Below are positions 50,032-55,024 of a stretch of DNA of 55,024 bases, one piece after another. A model generated the notes under the pieces. The model was not told the DNA's origin, did no database searches, and was given only the letters and a program-made list of their open reading frames with translations. This DNA comes from Gordonia sp. ABSL11-1 (lineage in GTDB: Bacteria > Actinomycetota > Actinomycetes > Mycobacteriales > Mycobacteriaceae), in assembly GCF_030315685.1 (NCBI RefSeq), contig NZ_JASXSI010000029.1, positions 1 to 55,024 of the forward strand, written 5' to 3'. Made by a program: the position numbers and the translations under genes. The stretch's first letter is position 1, and each line of letters starts with the position of its first letter.

Positions 50032-51022
50032 CGGTCTTGATCCAGCCCATCAGGGCGCGTAGATCGCGTCCCACCGCCTCGATCTGATGCTTTTCACCGT
50101 GCTCGCGGAGAACGCGGAATTCGGGCGCACCGTGGTCCTGGTCTTCGATGAATCGTTGTGCGAACGAGCCGTTTACGACATCCTCCAATACGGCTTTCAT
50201 GTGCTCTTTGACGTCGGGGGTGATGATCCGCGGTCCCGAGACATAGTCGCCGAACTCGCACGTGTCCGAGCACGACCAGCGCTGCTTGGAGATCCCGCCC
50301 TCGTACATGAGGTCGACGATGAGTTTCAATTCATGCAGGCATTCGAAATAGGCGATCTCTGGCTGGTAGCCGGCCTCGACCAGGGTCTCGAAGCCATAGG
50401 TCACCAACTGAGATGTGGCCCCGCACAGTACCGATTGTTCACCGAACAGGTCTGTTTCGGTCTCCTCGGCGAAGGTGGTCTTGATCGCTCCGGCACGGAG
50501 GCCACCAATTCCTTTGGCATACGCCAACGCAAGGTCCATCGCTTGACCTGAGTGGTCGGCATCGACGGCAACAAGGACAGGTACCCCTCGGCCGTTGACA
50601 TACTCGCGCCGAACGAGGTGGCCCGGTCCTTTTGGGGCAACCATGAACACATCTACACCGTCGGGCGGGGTGATATAGCCGAAGCGGATATTGAACCCGT
50701 GGCTGAAGGCCAGTGCCTTGCCGGGCGTGAGCTCGGGCTCGATCTCTTCGCGATACAACGTTCGCTGATGCTGATCGGGTACCAGCATCATGATCACGTC
50801 GGAGTCTCGCGCTGCTTGCGCCGGCGTCGCAACCTGCAGACCTTGATCCGCGGCCTTCGCTCGGCTCGTTGAATCCGGTTGCAGGCCGACGCAAACCTCG
50901 ACTCCGCTGTCGCGCAACGACAGAGCGTGAGCGTGACCTTGACTTCCGTAGCCGATCACTGCCACTCGCCTGGCCTGGATCAACGTGAGGTCGGCGTCGT
51001 CATCGTAGAACATCTCGGCCAC
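49994..51022 (-). CDS. ilvC: ketol-acid reductoisomerase-like protein (IlvC family)
   Basis: A protein of 342 residues from GTG 51022, 5 bases after GAGGAG. The N-terminal NAD(P) domain has RRVAVIGYGSQGHAHALSLRDSG, and the loop VGLQPDSTSRAKA keeps serines typical of NADPH use. VAPKGPGHLVRREYVNGRGVP and ETETDLFGEQSVLCG (metal-binding acids) are intact. One helix segment reads GGISKQRWSCSDTCEFGDYVSGPR, where housekeeping enzymes have a YSIS.TAE.GDY sequence. It stands apart from any ilvBN genes and shares the TGGTAGGACCA operator region with the regulon, so it may be a specialised copy. Its substrate is uncertain. Confidence 0.83.
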   Translation of the reverse strand: MAEMFYDDDADLTLIQARRVAVIGYGSQGHAHALSLRDSGVEVCVGLQPDSTSRAKAADQGLQVATPAQAARDSDVIMMLVPDQHQRTLYREEIEPELTPGKALAFSHGFNIRFGYITPPDGVDVFMVAPKGPGHLVRREYVNGRGVPVLVAVDADHSGQAMDLALAYAKGIGGLRAGAIKTTFAEETETDLFGEQSVLCGATSQLVTYGFETLVEAGYQPEIAYFECLHELKLIVDLMYEGGISKQRWSCSDTCEFGDYVSGPRIITPDVKEHMKAVLEDVVNGSFAQRFIEDQDHGAPEFRVLREHGEKHQIEAVGRDLRALMGWIKTDDTDYQGSARRA

Positions 51023-51168
51023 ATGAACTCCTCATCGCCGGTGTGCGACGCTGCCGGTCGGCTCGAGCGTCCTGTGGTTCGACCATACGACTGCGGGTGC
51101 AAGTGGCGCAAGCCTTGTGCCCCCGGGTGAGTGGGGTACGCAACTTTCGAGTTTTGCTTGTGCTGCGA

Positions 51169-51189
51169 ACCACAGTAGTGGTAGGACCA
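51169..51189. promoter_or_regulatory. divergent operator between ilvC-like gene and permease remnant
   Basis: The core TGGTAGGACCA (51179-51189) is identical to the thiolase site. It overlaps a second inverted repeat ACCAC-AGTA-GTGGT (51169-51182). On the reverse strand the site reads CCTATGGTCC, so a TATGGT -10-like box faces ilvC. It lies about midway in the 195-base gap between the two divergent starts. Confidence 0.6.
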
Positions 51190-51217
51190 TAGGCGTCACT
51201 GGTTCGAGGGAGCTTTC

Positions 51218-51865
51218 ATGTATCAGCAAGATGTGTCACCCCTGGGAAATCTCGGTCTATCGGCGCTCGTGGCCGCGTTGCCTCTGGTGGTCCTCTTCAT
51301 CCTGCTCGGCGGGTTGAAGGTCAAAGCCTGGATTGCATCACTGGTGGGCCTCGCGCTCGCTCTGGGTGTCGCGATCTTCGCGTATCAGATGCCCGCCGAC
51401 CAAGCGGGACTGTCGGCACTCGTGGGCGCCGCGTTCGGCGTCTTTCCGGCGATGTGGGTCGTTGTCAATGCGTTGTGGATTCACAACATGACCGTGAAGT
51501 CGGGCGCATTCGACATCATTCAACGATCGTTCGTCGCGGTGAGCAACGATCGTCGAATTCAGGGCCTGATCATCGCGTTCTGTTTTGGTGCAGTTCTCGA
51601 GGCCCTGGCGGGCTTCGGCGCCCCGGTCGCGATCTGTGCGGTGCTGCTCGTCTCCATTGGATTGAAGCCGCTGAAGGCGGCGACTGCCGCACTGGTTGCC
51701 AACACCGCCCCGGTCGCGTATGGGGCTGTCGCTCTGCCGATCATCACGCTGTCGGCGGTCACCGACCTTCCGCTGCGTGATCTGAGTCAGATGACCGGCA
51801 GGCCGACGCGACATGTCGAGTCGGGCCGTGAGGTCGAGATCGCCGGATCGTCCGGATCGGGTTGA
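51218..51865 (+). pseudogene. lactate permease (LctP family), C-terminally truncated
   Basis: A protein of 215 residues; the family is normally about 550. It has the N-terminal third with about six membrane segments: WVVVNALWIHNMTVKSGAFDIIQRSF, IIAFCFGAVLEALAGFGAPVAICAVLLVSIGL and ANTAPVAYGAVALPIITLSAVTDL. After LRDLSQMTGR the sequence changes abruptly to a polar tail with no membrane character and stops. The rest of the permease is not downstream; a GntR gene follows. A deletion joined the two. The 5' region and ribosome site are intact, so a fragment may be made. The family imports lactate and related 2-hydroxy acids, and 2-hydroxyisobutyrate is such an acid. Confidence 0.8.
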
Positions 51866-51866
51866 A

Positions 51867-51882
51867 TGCATGCTTGCATGCA
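51867..51882 (+). promoter_or_regulatory. palindrome before the third GntR gene
   Basis: TGCATGC-TT-GCATGCA has perfect 7-base arms, and the inner TTGCATGCAA is also a perfect palindrome. It lies 23 bases before the GTG start of the GntR gene, a position that suits autoregulation of the GntR-MFS pair. Confidence 0.5.
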
Positions 51883-51904
51883 AGCGCGTGCTACGGTGCT
51901 TTGT

Positions 51905-52543
51905 GTGGCTAAGCAAACGCTGAATGCCGTCGACCAGGCCTACTCGACGGTCCGCGACCGGATCGTGGCAGGTGAGTTGTGCGGGGGTGAGCTGCTCAGT
52001 GAGGTCGAGATCGCCCATGAGCTCGGCATCAGCCGGACTCCCACTCACGAGGCCTTCCTGAGGCTCGGCGCCGAGCAACTGCTCACCTTGATCCCGCGTC
52101 GGGGAGCGGTGGTGACCCCGGTCGATCCAGCGGAAGCCTCGAATGTGTTGGCCATGCGCCAGGGGGTGGAAGGTGCGGCGGCCGCTCAGGTGTGCGCCGC
52201 CGGAGGGCCGAGCGAGTCCGCGCGTGTGGCCATCCGCGACAATCTCGCTCGACAGGGGCGTTGTGTGGCGCACTCCGACATGGTCGGGTTCGTGGTCGCT
52301 GACGACGAGTTCCATGCGCACATGGTGGCGGCCTCCGGAAACCCCATTGCTGTGCACTTCTACGAACAGCTCCGAGGCCGCCAGCAGCGACTGCGTAATG
52401 TCCTGCTGTCCGTCAACCCAGACAAACTGTCGGCCGCGTATGATGATCACACGCAGCTGGCCCAGGTGTTGTTCGACGGCGATCTGTCGCGATACTGCGA
52501 CCTCCTCGCGGCGCATTTCGACCGGTATCGCGGTGCGATATGA
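51905..52543 (+). CDS. GntR family regulator (FCD subfamily, short)
   Basis: A protein of 212 residues from GTG 51905 (MAKQTLNAVDQAYSTVRDRIVAGEL); an ATG frame upstream would run through the palindrome. The winged helix reads ELLSEVEIAHELGISRTPTHEAFLRLGAEQLLTLIPRRGAVV, with the FCD domain after it (RQGVEGAAAAQVCAA, DDEFHAHMVAASGNPIAVHFYEQLRGRQQR, DDHTQLAQVLFDGD). It is not a close relative of the two FadR-type proteins here. It overlaps the MFS gene by 4 bases (ATGA) and probably controls that pair. Confidence 0.87.
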   Translation: MAKQTLNAVDQAYSTVRDRIVAGELCGGELLSEVEIAHELGISRTPTHEAFLRLGAEQLLTLIPRRGAVVTPVDPAEASNVLAMRQGVEGAAAAQVCAAGGPSESARVAIRDNLARQGRCVAHSDMVGFVVADDEFHAHMVAASGNPIAVHFYEQLRGRQQRLRNVLLSVNPDKLSAAYDDHTQLAQVLFDGDLSRYCDLLAAHFDRYRGAI

Positions 52544-53781
52544 CAGTGCGTGAACACATCTCGGGATCAATAGGCGCCTCGGGTGGGCAGCCGACGCGTC
52601 CCTGGCTCATGGTGTTCGGCGCGCTGTTCGTCTGCGCATGGTCGGGCAACCAGTTCAGCCCGCTGCTGCTGATGTATCGCGATGTCGAACATTACTCGTC
52701 GGCCACGGTCACCCTGTTTCTCGGTGTGTATGTAGCGGGCCTGGCACCGGCATTGGTCATCGCGGGCGCGGTCTCCGATCACCAGGGCCGGCGACCATTG
52801 ATGATCGCCGGTGTGGCTTTCGGTCTGTTGGGCAGCCTCTTGCTGGCCTTCGACGAATTCGGGCAGATCCCAATCATTCTCGGGCGATTGTTCGCGGGTA
52901 TGTCGGTGGGCACGGCCATGACGGTCGGGACGAGCTGGCTCAAGGAACTGTCGGTGGCGCCGCACGACGCCCGCGCGGATGCCGGTGCGGGCGCGAGACG
53001 TGCCTCGTTGGCCTTCACACTGGGTTCCGCCCTCGGCGCACTGATCGCCGGCTGCATCGCGCAGTGGGGCCCCTACCCACAGATCCTGCCGTTCCTGATC
53101 CACATCACGGTCTCCGTTCCGTTCCTGTGGATGCTCCGGCGACCGCCCGAGACGGTCACCGCCGGGCCGCCGGCCCCTATGCTGACCCGTCTGCGAGTCA
53201 CGTCCGTGCGGCATCGACGCTTCGTTCGCGTGGTGATGATCTGTGGGCCATGGTTGTTCATCGCCTGCGGTCTTTCCTACGGATATCAGCCGGTGCTCCT
53301 GGCCGACGCCGCGGGCGGGATGGGTCTGGCGTACGCGACGCTGCTCAGTGTGATCGCGTTGGGTTCAGGTGCTCTCATCCAGCCGGTGGCCCGCAGGATC
53401 GATTCGCATTCGAGTGCGCGCGGCCTCGTCGTGGCGCTGCTGACCCTGGTCGCCGGGCTTGCGGTCATGATTCTCGCGGTCTCCACGGAGAATCTGCTGG
53501 TCGGCGCGGCCGCCAGTGTGGTGCTCGGTTCCGGCTTCGGCATCGGGCTGGTCTCCGGGCTCATGGAGGTACAGCGGATCGCGCCGCCACACGAACTCGC
53601 GAAGCTGACCGGGGTGTTCTATGCGGTGGCCTACACCGGATTCGCCGCGCCGACCATCCTGGCGGCTCTGACGCCACCCTTCACCACAATCGAATTGTTG
53701 CTGATACTCGCGACCTTGCTGATGGTGTCGCTCGCAGTCGTGCTGAGCGCTTCCCGTAAACACCTACCGTCGCACGACTGA
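52540..53781 (+). CDS. MFS transporter
   Basis: A protein of 413 residues with 12 hydrophobic segments. The loop after helix 2 has AGAVSDHQGRRPLMIAGVAFG, the MFS motif, and helix 4 region has LGRLFAGMSVGTAMTVGTSWLKELS. Substrate unknown; drug-efflux or small-metabolite transport are both possible. Translationally coupled to the GntR gene upstream, which suggests regulation by its own cargo. Confidence 0.82.
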   Translation: MTVREHISGSIGASGGQPTRPWLMVFGALFVCAWSGNQFSPLLLMYRDVEHYSSATVTLFLGVYVAGLAPALVIAGAVSDHQGRRPLMIAGVAFGLLGSLLLAFDEFGQIPIILGRLFAGMSVGTAMTVGTSWLKELSVAPHDARADAGAGARRASLAFTLGSALGALIAGCIAQWGPYPQILPFLIHITVSVPFLWMLRRPPETVTAGPPAPMLTRLRVTSVRHRRFVRVVMICGPWLFIACGLSYGYQPVLLADAAGGMGLAYATLLSVIALGSGALIQPVARRIDSHSSARGLVVALLTLVAGLAVMILAVSTENLLVGAAASVVLGSGFGIGLVSGLMEVQRIAPPHELAKLTGVFYAVAYTGFAAPTILAALTPPFTTIELLLILATLLMVSLAVVLSASRKHLPSHD

Positions 53782-53817
53782 ATCCGACTGTCGGCGCGGT
53801 ACGCCAACTCCCGGACG

Positions 53818-54318
53818 CTACTTCGGTTGGGGAACCGAACGAAGAGCGGCGTCGTAGTCCGGCTCCTGGCTGATCTCAGGGACCAACTCGGTGTAGGTGA
53901 CGATTCCGTCGGTGATCACGACGATGGCGCGCGCCAATAAACCGGCCATCGGTCCGTCCATGATGGTGACGCCATAGTCGGACCCGAATGTGTCGCGGAA
54001 CGCCGACGCCGCGGTGACGTTGTCGATGCCTTCAGCGCCGCAGAAGCGCTGCTGGGCGAACGGAAGGTCGTTCGACACACACACGACGGTCGCACCGGAC
54101 TCGCCGGCCCGTTCATTGAACGTTCGCACACTCGAGGCGCACACCGGGGTGTCGATGGACGGGAAGATGTTCAGGACCAACCGGTGCGACCCGAAGCTGC
54201 TACTCGAGATCGACGACAGGTCGCCGCCGGTCAGCGTGAACTCCGGAGCGGGTGAGCCGATAGTGGGGAGTTCGCCGACGGTATTGATCGGATTGCCGCC
54301 CAAAGTGATCCTTGACAT
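53818..54318 (-). CDS. tpx: thiol peroxidase Tpx
   Basis: A protein of 166 residues from ATG 54318 (MSRITLGGNPINTVGELP). It reduces lipid and other hydroperoxides with electrons from thioredoxin. The peroxidatic cysteine 60 lies in FPSIDTPVCASSVRTFNE, with Cys93 (QQRFCGAEGIDNV) as resolving cysteine and a third, Cys80, as in the mycobacterial enzyme. Full length. It converges on the MFS gene, 36 bases between stops. Confidence 0.94.
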   Translation of the reverse strand: MSRITLGGNPINTVGELPTIGSPAPEFTLTGGDLSSISSSSFGSHRLVLNIFPSIDTPVCASSVRTFNERAGESGATVVCVSNDLPFAQQRFCGAEGIDNVTAASAFRDTFGSDYGVTIMDGPMAGLLARAIVVITDGIVTYTELVPEISQEPDYDAALRSVPQPK

Positions 54319-54513
54319 GGAAACCAGTGTGCCAACCGGGGGCCGGCGCGTCGAGCCACCGAGTCCACACGCTGCCCCGGACCACATGGGAACAGCGTGG
54401 TGGACAGCGACGTCGTCGATCACGATGACCGTTGACTGGCGCGCCTTGGCGCGTGGACGACAGTAAGGGCAGAGGTCCACGAGTGCTGATGATCGGCGGG
54501 GAGTTGGTGGACG

Positions 54514-55024
54514 ATGGTGGCGCACGCACGCGCCGACCATCCCGACGAGGCCTGCGGGATCATCGCGGGAGCGGAGGGTTCCGATGTCCCAGAGCGCTTC
54601 ATCCCGATGATCAACGCGGAGCGTTCGCCCACCTTCTACCGGTTCGACTCGGCCGAGCAGCTCGAGGTGTGGCGGGAGATGGACCGCGTCGACGAGGAGC
54701 CGGTGGTGATCTACCACTCGCACACCGCGACCGACGCCTATCCGAGCCGTACCGACGTCTCCTACGCGAGCGAACCGAACGCCCACTACGTCCTGGTGTC
54801 CATCCGTGACGCCGACGACGCCGAGATCCGCAGCTATCGCATCGTCGATGGCGTCGTGACCGAAGAACCCATCGAGATCAGGCCTGAGTTGGACCTCCTG
54901 ATCCGATTCTCGTCGCTGCGCCGAGTCCACACCGTCATCGTCGATGTCGACGGTCACCCCTCACCGCCCGCGCCCCGCTCGACGACGTCGCCGAAACGAT
55001 CGTCGTCGCCATCAACGCCAGGCA
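54514..55024 (+). CDS. M67 family (Mov34/MPN/JAMM) metallopeptidase, possibly frameshifted, runs to window end
   Basis: The frame from ATG 54514 gives MVAHARADHPDEACGIIAG, then the JAMM zinc motif YHSHTATDAYPSRTD and HYVLVSIRDADDAEIRSYRIVDGVVTEEPIEI. These are typical of the M67 (Mec-like) proteins that cleave the C-terminus of MoaD/CysO-type sulfur carriers. The first ten residues expected upstream (VLMIGGELVDD, from GTG 54483) are in another frame, so one extra base near 54513 breaks the gene or the start has moved. After EEPIEI, where the family normally ends, the frame continues without a stop to the window edge with unrelated sequence. Confidence 0.65.
   Translation, partial: MVAHARADHPDEACGIIAGAEGSDVPERFIPMINAERSPTFYRFDSAEQLEVWREMDRVDEEPVVIYHSHTATDAYPSRTDVSYASEPNAHYVLVSIRDADDAEIRSYRIVDGVVTEEPIEIRPELDLLIRFSSLRRVHTVIVDVDGHPSPPAPRSTTSPKRSSSPSTPG

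Noticed and set aside
1..55024. CRISPR arrays, tRNA or rRNA genes, integrases and insertion sequences
   Set aside because: None recognised on either strand by reading. The island has no integrase or flanking direct repeats that I can see, so recent mobility is not supported.

Overview
The window is high-GC actinobacterial DNA. Its core-gene order (DUF2530, NCS2 permease, MarR, TrmH, DUF2537, sepH, serC, second citrate synthase, pdxH) is the one I associate with Mycobacteriales. A DUF222/HNH gene at the left edge and a long palindromic intergenic repeat at about 10.75 kb make Gordonia or a close relative my best guess. That is inference; no rRNA or other typing marker is present.

Left part (1-19.4 kb): mostly ordinary chromosome. 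It holds a partial HNH endonuclease, a decayed TetR gene, a DUF2339 membrane protein, the DUF2530/NCS2/MarR/Eis-like/TrmH/DUF2537 block, a DUF6928-like protein, sepH and serC. A TetR-controlled ABC exporter of the Rv1219c-Rv1217c type, a citrate synthase, pdxH and an MFS exporter follow.

Middle part (19.4-43.9 kb): an almost complete oxygen-dependent cobalamin pathway in several transcription units. Forward unit: a small ORF, then cobF-cobQ-cobK. Reverse unit: chlID-cobO-cobB/cobC fusion-cobT-cobS-cobD. A single cobL follows. Second reverse unit: cobG-cobH-cobIJ-cobM-bluB. Then come the cobalt importer cbiMNQO, a PduO-type adenosyltransferase and cobA. Four cobalamin riboswitches are visible, each with a pairable P1 stem: before a GntR regulator, before cobF, before chlID and before cobA. 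CobN and the CobP/CobU kinase are not in the window, and CobG lacks its C-terminal iron-sulfur segment.

Right part (43.9-53.8 kb): a B12-dependent catabolic operon made of mutase small subunit, PaaK-like acyl-CoA ligase, MeaB-type GTPase and mutase large subunit. The large subunit has Ile and Asp at the two positions that mark 2-hydroxyisobutyryl-CoA mutase, and Gln where methylmalonyl-CoA mutase has Arg. Next to it lie a FadR-type GntR gene, an ilvC-like ketol-acid reductoisomerase with an odd two-repeat protein, a truncated lactate-permease-family gene, and a GntR/MFS pair. The window closes with tpx and an M67 metallopeptidase in core-type DNA.

How it fits together (inference): 2-hydroxyisobutyrate would be activated to its CoA ester, rearranged to 3-hydroxybutyryl-CoA and, after a dehydrogenase not seen here, cleaved by the thiolase at 37.8 kb. 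The same palindrome, TGGTNNNACCA, lies before the riboswitch-GntR gene, the thiolase, the mutase operon and the ilvC/permease divergent promoter. This suggests one regulon joining the catabolic genes. Because the candidate repressor gene is itself behind a cobalamin riboswitch, high B12 would shut off the repressor and open the B12-dependent pathway. I consider this wiring the most novel thing in the window.
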